NCBI GenBank assembly: GCA_007570785.1
Contig: ML664199.1
Coordinates: forward strand, 21,434,748 to 21,498,747
DNA from: Antilocapra americana
Taxonomy: Eukaryota; Chordata; Mammalia; Artiodactyla; Antilocapridae
Length of the DNA stretch: 64,000 nt
Reading direction: 5' to 3'
Position numbers and translations under genes: made by a program. Positions 1-10,389 of this stretch are shown here, in pieces. The first letter of the stretch is position 1. Each line of letters opens with the position of its first letter. The notes beneath the pieces were generated by a model that ran no database searches, was not told the origin of the DNA, and was given only the letters and a program-made list of their open reading frames with translations.

Positions 1-957
1 TTAAAAGCAATCCAGAGAAGGCCTGAACCAAGGCTCTTTATGGTGGAGGTTACTGTTAGAGCAGTTCTGCTAATTTCTGGTTTGTTTTTTGTTTCTTTAT
101 TTCTGCTGTATCCCTCAGCAGAAGTTCATTGCAATAAACTTGGATACTAAATGAGGCTTTATTAATTAGGGATGGGCAGAAAACCAGCTGTGACATAGTG
201 ACCCCGGGTGGGAAGCCAAACCAGAGTAATTAAGACATAACATGGTAATGGGAACAAATAATGAATACACTTAGTGACCTGATGCCGAGCAGTGCCCCTC
301 TCCAGGACTGTGTTTTTTTCTTTTACTTTTTCTTTCCTTTTAAACTGATAATCTCCTGGAATAGATTTCTTATTATACTTTAATACAGATGATGTCCAAA
401 GGAGAGACGGTCAAGAAAAATACGAGGAAAATATGGAGAAACCATGAGGTTTAAAGGCTACTTCTTTCTATGTGATACTATATCTATTGTTAGTGATCAG
501 AGATTGGTGTTCCTTTATTCCTTGTCACACAGCATTTCTCTTACAAGGACAAAATAAAAACTGAATAATATCCTGGGTGAAGTATGCATCTCTCCTCACT
601 CATTGATGATCTGCTGTATCCGCTGGGTTTATTCCTAGCATGCTCACTTCTCTCTGTTGCTGAGGGGAAAAAAAGAATTTGGAAGAAACCTACATGGCCC
701 TCAGGTTCTCAGAAGGTGAGGAAGTTTCTTGTGGTCCTCTGTGCCAAGCTTTGTATACCCAGGAAGGGGACCGTGATAAGGCCTTCATCATGGGGTCCAC
801 ATCAGAAATTTGATAGACACAGAAGGACAAAGCACTTACTAAGGAGCATGCCCACTGTTTTGAAATGGTTCACAAAGTTTCCAGGTGGATAAAAACCTGA
901 CCCAGTAAACCCACACTTTTTAATGCATTTTGGGTTTGGTGCAAGGCTAATTGTGCC
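1..957. other. Unique AT-rich sequence, no gene seen
   Basis: No repeat family, RNA gene or exon structure is recognisable here. A 102-residue open frame at 584-892 has no signal peptide, motif or splice context and looks like a chance frame. Confidence 0.5.
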
Positions 958-975
958 AGGAGATGGTTTCATTTT

Positions 976-1174
976 CAGTGTGTACATCTCAATCCCAAAC
1001 ACCCTAACTCTTGCTTCCTCCCTTTCTTCCCTCCTGGTGGCCATAATGTTTGTTCTCTAAATCTGTAAATTTGTTTCTGTTTTGTAAATCAGTTCATTTG
1101 TATCATTTCTTTTCAGGTTCTGCCTGTAAGTGCTATCATATGGTATTTCTCATTGTCTGACTTACTTCACTCAG
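976..1174 (-). mobile_element. L1 3' region, inverted 5' segment
   Basis: Read on the minus strand this is the early 3' UTR of an artiodactyl L1: a GTGAAGTAAGTCAGA block, the ATACCATATGATA block, then the ACAAATGAACTGATTTAC block, ending near GATGTACACACTG. The next part of the same L1 consensus continues on the plus strand from about 1175. The layout (inverted 5' piece joined to a direct 3' piece) is that of an L1 insertion made by twin priming. Family assignment is by recall. Confidence 0.7.
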
Positions 1175-1222
1175 TATGTATACACTGCTATATTAAAAGT
1201 GGATAATCAACAAGGACCTACC

Positions 1223-1339
1223 GGCTTCCCTCATAGCTCAGTTGGTAAAGAATCTGCCTGCAGTGCAGGGGAACTTATTCGATTCCTGAGTCAGGAAGAT
1301 CCCCTGAAGAAGGGATAGGCTACCCACTCTAGCATTCTT
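1223..1339 (+). mobile_element. Bov-tA SINE, 3'-truncated copy
   Basis: It opens with the tRNA-Glu-like head (GGCTTCCCTCATAGCTCAG, A-box region, degenerate B box) and continues into the BovA body (GGAAGATCCCCTGAAGAAGG), stopping at AGCATTCTT. The next SINE head follows directly at 1340, so this copy is either truncated or half of a tandem pair inserted together. Confidence 0.8.
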
Positions 1340-1532
1340 GGGCTTCCTTTATGGCACACTGGTAAAGAATCTGCCTGCAATGCGAGAGACCTGTGTTCGA
1401 GCTAGGTTGAGAAGATCCCCTGGAGAAGGGAAAGGCTCCCCACTCCAATATTCTGGCCTGGAGAATTCCATAGACTGTATAGTCCATGGGGTCACAAAGA
1501 GTCGGAAATGACTGAGCGACTTTCACTTTCAC
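1340..1532 (+). mobile_element. Bov-tA SINE, full length
   Basis: Complete order of parts: tRNA-like head (GGCTTCCTTTATGGC), BovA body, GTCCATGGGGTC block and the GACTTTCACTTTCAC end. It lies inside the L1 3' UTR between GGACCTAC and TGTATAGC, so it is younger than that L1. Confidence 0.85.
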
Positions 1533-1824
1533 TGTATAGCACAGGTAGCTCTGATCTATATTAAATAATTTAAATGGGAGAAGAATTTGAAAAATAATAG
1601 ATCCATGTATGCATATTACTGAATCACTTTGCTGTACACCTAAAACTCTCGCTACATTGTAAATCAACTACACTCCAATATAAAATAAAAAGGTAAAACA
1701 AATGAAGAGTTTAATTTCCAGCGTTTTAGAAACTTTGTAAGTGCTGTGACTATCGAATCTTTTTAGAAATACTTGCTGTCTTGTTAAAATTTAATTGTTT
1801 GGCACCTTTGCAGATCTTGAAGTT

Positions 1825-1895
1825 AAATAGGATCCTTACATGTATAATTCCAAACCTGACACAGAGTAGGTGCTCAATGTAAGCTGACTAACTAA
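1825..1895 (+). mobile_element. MIR-like 3' tail fragment
   Basis: ACACAGAGTAGGTGCTCAATG resembles the end of the MIR consensus (the cassette in which the element is 'listed' as a source of AATAAATGTT-type ends). It is short and diverged, so the call is tentative. Confidence 0.4.
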
Positions 1896-2778
1896 TTATA
1901 TGTCTAAGCATGTAATGTGGTGAATCAAGGCAATTATCCCAATAAAGGAGTCCAATAAAATACAAAACAAATGCACAAACAAAATCAAACACACCATTAA
2001 CATTGCTCTAATAGATGTTAAGACATCTTGCTTTGTATTTTCTTGACTTTGAAGGCTAGTTTACTTCAGTTTACCATTTGTTCATGTGTATCAGCTTAGC
2101 CAAAATATTTATGATACCTGATCCTACCTAAGAGATTTTCTTGTCCCAACTTAAAATCATTTGTACTTCAGTTCATTCTTTAGTTGAAACAAATCTTCAC
2201 CCAGTTTCTCAAATCATAAAAGATTACTAAATAAGATCTAGCCTAATGTTAACAGGAAAATGAGTTATGAATATGTCAATTACAGCTCTCCTAAGTTATC
2301 CATTAGCACCACTTTGAGTGTAAAGGCTTCTCTTTTTTTTCTGTAAAAATTGCCTACCAGTTGTAAGAGGCCCATAGATAGTATTCTTGATAATGTATTC
2401 TTGTGTCATGAAAGCACTGGCATTTTTGCAGCCTTCTGTGAATCATGTCATAGCTGGCACATGAATTAATCAATAGAAACATTCTGTATCTATTAACAGT
2501 TTACTCTGGGGGCATAAAAGTCCTGGGAAAAGTAAAAAAAGAATTGTCCCCATTTGATTTTAAAGTAGCTCTATTTGGTTCCTATCACACTGAACAAAGA
2601 AGATATATTGCAAGATCACTGCTTTAAATGCTTAATTTTTTTAAATGAGATGAGTTTGAATAAGCAAATAAATAAAATAGTGGCCATAGAGTCTAAGGTT
2701 TTCTTCTGCCTGACCTATAATATTTTATTTCAATATGGTATTCAGATGAATGATTTTAGGAAAGTCCTAAGAATATTC
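1896..2778. other. Unique AT-rich sequence, no gene seen
   Basis: No repeat or coding signal stands out. The stretch ends at the TCTATATTATT target-site copy that bounds the composite insertion at 2790. Confidence 0.45.
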
Positions 2779-2789
2779 TCTATATTATT

Positions 2790-2914
2790 CAGTTCAGTTC
2801 AGTTGCTCAGTTGTGTCTGACTCTTTGCAACCCCATGGACTGCAGCACGCCAGGCTTCCCCGTCCATCACCAACCCCCAGAGCCTACTCAAACTCATGTC
2901 CAGCACATTGGTGA
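2790..2914 (-). mobile_element. BovB 3' end fragment
   Basis: Begins with the TTCAG-type tail repeats and the GACTCTTTGCAACCCCATGG block, followed by the CCATCACCAACCCCCAGAG and TCATGTCCAGCACATTGG blocks. Only about 125 bp of the BovB 3' end is present. It joins a plus-strand Bov-tA at about 2914, and the pair shares one 11-bp target-site duplication (2779-2789 and 3092-3102). Confidence 0.8.
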
Positions 2915-3091
2915 TTATGCCTCAGCTGGTAAAGAATCTGCCTGCAATGCGGGATACTTGAGTTCAATCCCTGGGTTGGCAAGATCTTCTGGGGAAGAGA
3001 AAGGCTACTCACTCTAGTATCCTGGCCTAGAGAATTCCACGGACTGTATAGTCCATGGGGTTGCAAGGAGTCGGACACGACTGGGAAACTT
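2915..3091 (+). mobile_element. Bov-tA SINE, 5' end slightly short
   Basis: Starts inside the tRNA-like head (CCTCAGCTGGTAAAGAATC), then the BovA body, and ends GACTGGGAAACTTTC. The usual first bases of the head are missing at the junction with the BovB fragment. The right-hand target-site copy TCTATATTATT overlaps the first two bases of the mariner inverted repeat. Confidence 0.8.
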
Positions 3092-3124
3092 TCTATATTA
3101 TTAGGTTGGTACAAACATAATTTC

Positions 3125-3669
3125 TACTGATGGGCAGGGCTGTGTTCCCTCCCTGTTGCTTGACCTGAGGCCAAACTATGGTGGAGGTACTGAAGATAAT
3201 GGCCACCTCCTTCAAAAGGTCCCGTGCATGCACTTTTCCAGTAGTCATGTAAGGATGTGAGAGTTGGACTATAAAGAAAACTGAGTGTGGAAGAATTGAT
3301 GCTTTTGAACTGTGGTGTTGGAGAAGACTCTTGAGAGTCCCTTGGAGAGCAAGGAGATCCAACCAGTCCATCCTAAAGGAAATCGTCCTGAACATTCATT
3401 GGAAGGACTGATGCTGAAGCTGAAACGCCAATACTTTGGCCACCTGAGGTGAAGAACCAACTCATTGGAAAAGACCCTGATGCTGGGAAAGATTGAGGGC
3501 AGGAGAAGAAGGGGATGACAGAGGATGAGATGGTTGGGTGGCATCACCAACGCAATGGACAAGAGTTTGAGTAAGCTCTGGGAGTTGGTGATGGACAGGG
3601 AGGCCTGGCATACTGCAGTCTATGGGCTTGCAGAGTTGGATATGACTGAGCGACTGGACTGAACTGAAC
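3125..3669 (+). mobile_element. Internally deleted BovB LINE inside mariner
   Basis: The right part (about 3234-3669) is plain BovB 3' sequence (TTTTCCAGTAGTCATG, GAGAGTTGGACTATAAAG, ending GACTGAACTGAAC). The left part (3125-3231, with GCCAAACTATGGTGGAGG) matches what I recall as BovB 5' leader sequence, so the copy seems to lack nearly the whole coding region. Possible target duplication: ACAAACATAATT on the left against ACAATGTAATT at 3668. It sits next to the left inverted repeat, in the untranslated part of the transposon. The 5' identity is inference. Confidence 0.75.
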
Positions 3670-3732
3670 AATGTAATTGCAGTTTCAGACGTGAATTTTA
3701 AATCATTATAACTGAGCTAAACCACATCTTTA

Positions 3733-4703
3733 TTAATCAAAATAGGAATAATTATAATCAACACATTTTGCCAACAAGAAATAAATTTGTTTTTTCCTGT
3801 AGCATAAAAATACGTGCTTCAGGATTCAATGAACTCTTGGAAAGCATTTTCTGCCTCCTGCTGGTTGTGGAAAAGTTTTCCCTACAAAAAGTTATCAAGA
3901 TGCTTGAAGAAGTGGTAGTTGGTTGGCAAAAGGTCAGGTGAATATGTGGATGAGGAAACATTTTGTAGCCCAAATCATTCAACTTTTGGTTGGGCATTGT
4001 CATGGAGAAGAACTGGGCCCTTTCTGTTTACCAATACCAGCTGCAGGCATTGCAATTTTTGGTGCATCTCTTCAATTTGCTGAGCATACATCTCAGATGT
4101 AATAGTTTCACTGGGATTCAGAAAGCTGTAGTGGATCAGATGGGCAGCAGACCACCAGTGACCATGACTTTTTTGGTGCACATTTGGCTTTGGGAAGTGT
4201 CTTGGGACTTCTCAGTCCAACCACTGGTTGTCATATAAAATCCACTTTTTGTCCCATGTCACAATCTGATCATGAAATGATTCATTGTTGTTGCACAGAA
4301 TAAGAGAAGACAACACTTCAAAACAATTCTTTTTGATTTCCAGTCAGCTCATGAGGCACCCACTTATCTAGCTTTTTTAGCCTTTCCAGTTTGCTTCAAA
4401 GGCCGAATGACTGTAGAATGGTTAACATTGAGTTCTTCAGCAACTTCTTTTGTAATTTTAAGAGGATCACCTTTGATGATCCTTTCTATTTGTCCTTATC
4501 AATTTCTGATGGCCTGCCACTACACCCCTCAACCTCAAGTGTCTCATCTCCTTTGCAAGACTTCTTGAACCACCACTGCACTGTATGTTCATTAGCAGTT
4601 CTTGGCCAAATATGTTGTTGATGTCGTGAGTTGTCTCTGCTGCCTTACAACTCATTTTGAACTCAAATAAGAAAATCACTCGGATTTGCTTTTTGTCTAA
4701 CAT
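3733..4703 (-). pseudogene. Mariner transposase pseudogene (Hsmar1 group)
   Basis: Reading leftwards from the Met codon at 4703, the start (LDKKQIRVIFLFEFKMS) and the region WWSAAHLIHYSFLNP are clearly mariner transposase; the family protein is about 343 residues. The DNA-binding N-terminus is frameshifted soon after its first 30 residues. The first catalytic Asp is kept (4251-4253) though the next residue is Lys instead of Glu. The second Asp is kept in LLHDNA (3999-4001). The third acidic position is Asn, in LPTNYHFF (3918-3920). About eight residues between the second and third positions are deleted. Several stops follow, and the C-terminal SYFD is still readable just before the final stop at 3733-3735. 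It is a dead copy. By contrast, the human SETMAR fusion protein also has Asn at the third position, probably an independent change here. Confidence 0.9.
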
Positions 4704-4890
4704 TATTTCTGTAGTCTAAAATAAACATGACATAGACAGCAAGTAATAAGTCATAGAAGAAAAGCATAAAGCGACAAATGTACATTAAAATGATATATAA
4801 CATAACCACATTTATTTAAGAATGTATTCCTATACCAAATGGCAGATTTCAACAACGAACAACATATTTTACTTTTGCACCAACCTAATA

Positions 4891-6632
4891 GTAACCCTGA
4901 CTTGCGTTTATTACTAACATAGTATACAAAGAGAAGGCCATACCTCTAATAGAAGTATTTGCATCTTTCTTCTTTAATGATCAGGGTAAACATGAATTCT
5001 TTAAGGTCAATGGGTTTGACTTGTAGGGAATGGCTGTGGAAAGTTTGCTTCTATTTAACCAAACATAATTTCTTAGCCAACCTGAAAACAAATGCTTTAT
5101 GATTTTCTTCCTCTAAATCATTCAATTCCTTCTGTTTGGGAGAGTTTTATTTTTAAGTCAAGCTCAGGAAATTCAGAGCTTTGAAGATAAATAGTTTCCA
5201 TTTCCTTTGAGTAAGTTTAGAAAGTTTTTCTGATTTTAAAATGAAGGTAAGAAAGAAAAAGCTCCCCACCAACAGGAAAGAAGTCCTTGGGCTAAATCAG
5301 TATCCATCCATTGCTTACTTGAAAACCTAATGAAATACATAAATTTATAAAGACAAAGGTACAATTTCCCCATCAGCCCACCATTAACATTGCAAAGGAC
5401 CTGTGCATTAAGCACATAGAGATTGTACCCTAGGGCATGTTGCAGGTAACTTGGAATAAAAGTAGTTGCATCTGTGGTCTCAGAAGAGGGACAACTGCTC
5501 TTTTCTTCGGAAGATACTAATACTGATGCAGTAAGCATTTCCAGAGATGCTTTCCCAGAGTGGAGTCCTTTGTTTTTTTCCCACTCATTCTCCTGCCTGT
5601 TCTTTGCGCTTGAAAAGAAGTGAACTGATGGTATAAAAAATAGTGGATGGAAGATGGACAGAATCAGAAAAAAAGGGAAATTTAGAGATAGACCCAGAAA
5701 AAATATTCTCTTTCCTGACAAGTGCCTTATGGAGACTGAGGGGAGAATAATTCCTGGAAGTCTTGTTTATAAACTTGTGTGCCTCTCATTGACCCTTTTC
5801 TGTATTCCTCAGCTTCTCTAAAATAGTTTTAAATTTTTAATTAAGTAGAAGTTTTCATTTTTTAAAGGTAAATGGTCTTTCAAGGCATTCCCTTTAACCC
5901 ATGTTGATGAATAATATAGCTGGAAAGAAATTTAAAGATGACTTCACACAATATCTTCAAAGGATGTAGAAAGGATGTAGAAAGGAATCTTGACTTTGAG
6001 TTTTGAGCATTTTCACCTATCATCAAGCTGTCTACCTACACATACAGATTCATATACACACATGTGTAATTTTCTTGTGTGTGTGTGAAAGTTGTAAGAC
6101 CTGTAATGTACACCAAGCTCTTTATCCTCAGTAGTTCCTCACAAAGAACAGTGTGCAGATAGTGAGTATTGTATTTGCTTCAGTCTAGATCCACAGCCTA
6201 TCCTTCTCCACCCAGCTCTGTTCTCAGCAAACTCCTTCAACTTCTCATTTGCAATGCGGATCTGGTAATAGGTGCATGGGCAGTACATCTTTAGGACAGG
6301 AGGGAAATGAGTTAAAGCCCTTATTCCCCGACTCCCTTCTTACCAGGCCCCATGGCTCCCATCATGGTATACAATGATTCATCTAATCATCCTTTTAATA
6401 AATAGGTAACGAAGCTCAATCTGTTCCAGATGCTAGAAGCATGACAGAGACCAAAGGTGTGAGATCTCTGCTCACACAGAATTCATTTTAAAAATGGCTG
6501 TTTCCATTGTTTTTATTTTTAATCCAGAAATACTTCTTGAAGGGTTTTGTGATTCATCTTTTATTGAAAAAGGCTTTTTCTTTTTTTAATGATTAGAAAA
6601 AATGTCAAAAACAATCATTGTAAAGGAAACTA
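4891..6632. other. Mostly unique sequence
   Basis: No gene is supported. A 161-residue minus-strand open frame at 5236-5721 is the longest frame outside a recognised repeat in the window but has no recognisable domain. At 6376-6490 an L2-like fragment may be present (AGATGCTAGAAGCATGACAG). Short TG alternation occurs near 6058-6088. Confidence 0.4.
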
Positions 6633-6644
6633 GTAATTTGATAT

Positions 6645-6862
6645 GGTGTGTGCATGCTAAGTCACTTCAGTCATGTCTGACTCTGCAACCCCATGGACTG
6701 TAGTCCTCCAGGCTCCTCTGTTCATGGGGTTCTCTAGGCAAGAATACTGGAGTGGGCTGCCGTGCCCTCCTCCAGGGAATCTTCCTGACCTGGGGATCGA
6801 ACCCGCATCTCTTACCGCAATGGCAGGTGTGTTCTTTACCACTAGCACTACCTGGGAAGTCT
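6645..6862 (-). mobile_element. Bov-tA SINE with 12-bp target duplication
   Basis: On the plus strand it reads tail to head: a GT-rich tail, the ACTTCAGTCATGTCTGACTC block, then TTCTTTACCACTAGCACTAC of the tRNA-like head. GTAATTTGATAT at 6633-6644 is repeated exactly at 6863-6874, so both boundaries are fixed. Confidence 0.93.
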
Positions 6863-6874
6863 GTAATTTGATAT

Positions 6875-8359
6875 ATTCATGGCAAATAGGTTGTATAAAC
6901 CAGGAAAATTGTTGAGTAAAAGAGATAAAGTAAAAGAACTTTAGTTACTATTCTATGGGCATTTGAGTCACAGTGATGCCAAGTGAATTAATGAAATATT
7001 ATATATAGGCATGTAAGTGAAGACACTCTATTTCTTGTCATACTCTAAACTGTGCGGAGCACATGTGTTAAAGTAGGCTGTAAAATGATTAAAACCTGCA
7101 GATGATCTTTGTTTAACACTTTCAGGTTGTGTTGATATAGGAAAGAAATTTTATCATTCATGGAGAAACTTTTTGAGTTATAGATTTGACAATGAAGACT
7201 GACTATACATAGTGATAAAACATCTGCTCCAGTCTAGTTAGATGCTCAGTCAGTTTTGGGAAGAAATCAGTCAAGCCTGTTGCTTGGTGGCATGTAGACA
7301 AAACTACCAAGTGATCGACTGAGTTTTTCACTTTTCAATGGGTTGTTTGGCACTGTGTAGACCCAGCCTATGATTATACTGCCATCTGTATTCTTTCTTA
7401 CATCAGGCTTATTTCAGCCACAACTTATACATGCTGTTTTGAGAAGAACTCGTCAATATTTTGGTTTGTCTTTAGCTATAAGAGTGCCGTAGACAGTCTT
7501 GCGTGAACTTGGCTCTGCCTTGCTAATTCTCTGTCAGTTCTGGCAGCTATAGGAATTTAAGTTCATGATGGAGATATTTGGATTCTCCTCAAAATAAAAA
7601 TATGTAAAATAAAATCTTAAAATAAGCTGCTTTTCTTTAACAAAAACACCCAAATTCCTAGAAATGGTCTGCCATGGTCTATATATATATTTTTTTATAT
7701 ATATATTTAATATATATATATAATTTTAATGTAAAAACAATACAAACAGAATAGTTAACAATTTTGAAGTTAACAATTGCTCATGTTATCATACTTTCCA
7801 AACTGGATGAAGCAATTGAAAATATCATCCCTTTCCAGTTTCAACTGTACATAAATGCCTTTTAAATTAAACTAGTGATGATGGTAGGAGTGTTCACTCA
7901 AAATTGGAGAATGAATTAAAATATCACACGCATTTATCTTTCATAGTTTCAGCCACTATAGGGACCAGTTATTTCTTCTAAGGAGATAAGCTGACAAAAA
8001 TAAAGTTTGAGCTTTGGTGGGAAATGAATTATCAAAGAGTTTCTGCATAATGATAAAATTTTTCTCTAGTTTCAACAGTAAGAGTGATATTGAAACATGT
8101 TCCTGTATAAATATACCTGATTCAAAATCCCATTTTTTGTTTGTTTCTTTCATTAGTTTAAGTTAGAGGAAATGATATCAGAGAAAAGGAGGAAGAAATA
8201 TGTGTTCTTTATTCAGCCAAGGGATAAAACAGGCAGATTAAATTTTGTGGGCCTAAAATGTATACAATTGGGTGACCCTTTTCCAAAATATGTAAAATTA
8301 CAAATAAAAAATTAAGTATAAAGGTTAATGTTATTTAATTTACAGGAATATAATGTAAT
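6875..8359. other. Unique AT-rich sequence with an AT tract
   Basis: Apart from the TA-rich tract at 7679-7724 nothing is recognised. No open frame of note. Confidence 0.45.
7679..7724. repeat. Interrupted (TA)n low-complexity tract
   Basis: Three TA runs separated by T-rich interruptions. The tract is largely self-complementary and could extrude as a cruciform or act as a polymorphic simple repeat. Confidence 0.85.
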
Positions 8360-8371
8360 TTAGTTTAATTA

Positions 8372-8580
8372 GTGTAGTGTTAGTCACTCAGTCATGTCCA
8401 ATTCTCTGAGACCCCATGGACTGCAGCCCGCCAGGCTCTTCTGTCCATGGAGTTCCCCAGGCAAGAATACTGGAGTTTGTTACCATGCCTTCCTCCAGGG
8501 GATCTTCCGGATCCAGGGTTCGAACCAGGGTCTCCTGCACTGCAAGCAGGCTCTTTACCATCTGAGCTACAGAGAAGCCC
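8372..8580 (-). mobile_element. Bov-tA SINE with 12-bp target duplication
   Basis: Reads tail to head on the plus strand (GTTAGTCACTCAGTCATGTCC to CATCTGAGCTAC). TTAGTTTAATTA at 8360-8371 is repeated exactly at 8581-8592. Confidence 0.93.
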
Positions 8581-9049
8581 TTAGTTTAATTAATGTTACT
8601 TAAAATGAGAGGTCTTTATCTTTCCAAGAGTCACGTATTAATCAGGGACCCTAAACCCTGAACTTCATTAGCTTCACAACATAGCTAAGGGACTAACAGA
8701 ATATACTAGAAAAACAACAACAATAAGAAAAATTACCTGGAATTTGAACAAAGAAAAAAAATCTGTCATTAAAATATGATTTATGATATATCTTATATTT
8801 AAATATCTTTGGCTACCAACTATTCATAAATAACTCTTGTATGGGGTAATCTGGGTTTCTCTTTTCCTTTGTTCCAGTAAAATCTGAGTCAGCTGATTCT
8901 TAACTTCATTATCTTTTGAAACATTTTAGAATCACTAATTAAAAGCCCCTAAAACATTAGGAGTAGTGGGCATATTACCAGAAGAAATACAGGGGCTGCA
9001 GAGGAGATGTAAAATGGTAATTGAGGGTTGAAAGACCACAGATTTTTGT

Positions 9050-9210
9050 CTCACATGCCACCAGTATCTTCACATTACAGATAAGTAAAATAATGCCCAG
9101 AGAAGGGAGACGATTTGCCTATCTCCATAGAAACCATGAATGGCAGAGGCAAGTTTAGAAGACACATATGTGGGCAGCCAACACTCTACCATGTTCATTA
9201 CTTTTGGATC
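9050..9210 (-). mobile_element. MIR SINE fragment
   Basis: The order TTCACATTACAGATAAG, CCCAGAGAAGGGAG, ACGATTTGCCTA, ATGGCAGAGGCAAG matches the MIR core and 3' part on the minus strand (a tRNA-derived CORE-SINE fossil). Diverged, with no target duplication visible. Confidence 0.65.
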
Positions 9211-10152
9211 CATATCAAACCCAAATCTCCTGTTTCCTTCACCGAGTCAGCCAAGCCAACTTTATCGATGTAGTCACCACTATTGCCACCTAGATTACAA
9301 TTCTACATTCTAAGGAACTGGTTAGTGAATTGCAGTGTCTTCTCATAGGTTAATGTGGTATCAGTCAAATTTCGTATACGCCTTTTGAGAATATTATGGT
9401 ATTAACACTCCTTATTCTGACCATTGGAACCACTTGTAGCTGCATTGCATTTTACCAGTTGTGAAGTAATGTCTTTAGCACAAATCCATGTACATGATTC
9501 TCTACTTTTAAAATATATCTTTCAGTCATTTAAATGATTCACTGAGAAAAAGATGGTATGGGAGTTCTCGAAAGTTTTTTTCCAGCAGTTTAACAGAGAT
9601 CAATCCTCCCACATAAACTAAAAAGACTGATTTAAATATAAAAATACACAATTTATGTATATCAATAGCATGACAAGAAAGTTGATAGTTCTCAGAGGCC
9701 AAATACTAAGTGGAAGGAGAACCCAAGAGGCAAGTAAAACAGTTAGTGTAATCTGTGTACTTAGGAGAATGATCAAACCTAGTTAAACTTGTTTCCATTT
9801 GACAGTTTCAAAGTTTGCAGTACTCACAAGTGAAAAATATGGCTTCTAAACGTGATCCTCTCCATAAAGCTGGGACCCTAAAGAGTGATACTCTCAGTAA
9901 GTAGAAATATTACCTTTTCCCAAGGGATCAACAAGATCAATTGCTCATCTTGAACCTTAACTACAAGCCAATCTTTACTGGCTGGGTTTGCAAATGGAAT
10001 CCACGGTGCCTGGATATGGTCAAATAAAATTCAAGCCAAGCATTAATTAAAGTAATGCTAAACTACTAGTTCCCCTAGTTACCTAGCTAGAGTAAATGCA
10101 AATTCTATCTAAAGGAGCCATTTTCATCCAATCCACAACAAATTGGCAGAAA

Positions 10153-10319
10153 TGTGGCTCAGCTGGTAACGAATCTGCCTGCAGTGTGGGAGACCTGGGT
10201 TGGGAAGATCTCCTGGAGAAGGGAAAGGCTCCAGTATTCTGGCCTGGAGAATTCCGTGGACTGTATAGTCCATGGGGTCGCAAAGAGTCAGACATGACCG
10301 AGAGACTTTCACTTTCACA
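10153..10319 (+). mobile_element. Bov-tA SINE, internally short
   Basis: Starts at GTGGCTCAGCTGGTAACG and ends GAGAGACTTTCACTTTCAC. Around 10198 the B-box side of the tRNA-like head is shortened (GGGTTGGGAAGATC), losing the GTTCGAT segment. Confidence 0.85.
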
Positions 10320-10389
10320 GGTTCAAAGAATATGAACTCAATTGCAAAAATTACAAAACACACAAAGCAACAGAAAACATGAGCAGAAT

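Larger units (their letters stand above)
1175..1690 (+). mobile_element. L1 3' end, direct segment, interrupted by SINEs
   Basis: The segment starts at TATACACTGCTATAT and runs through AACAAGGACCTAC, is broken by SINE sequence at 1223-1532, resumes at TGTATAGCACAGG, and ends with the usual L1 tail (TTTGCTGTACACC, TGTAAATCAACTACACTCC, A-rich end near 1690). Joining the two halves around the SINEs restores the normal L1 3' UTR order. With 976-1174 it forms one 5'-inverted insertion. Confidence 0.75.
3101..4888 (-). mobile_element. Mariner DNA transposon, Hsmar1-like, split by BovB
   Basis: The left end TTAGGTTGGTACAAA and the right end TTTGCACCAACCTAA are inverted repeats of the Hsmar1/cecropia type. 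Each is flanked by TA (3099-3100 and 4889-4890), the mariner target duplication. The span is 1788 bp; removing the BovB insertion (3125-3669) leaves about 1.24 kb, close to the 1.3 kb of a full-length element. The transposase remnant runs on the minus strand. Mariners move by cut-and-paste with a DDE/D-type transposase; this copy cannot encode one. Confidence 0.92.

Noticed and set aside
1223..1290. tRNA-Glu gene
   Set aside because: The tRNA-like heads belong to Bov-tA and CHR SINEs; all are decayed and followed by SINE bodies.
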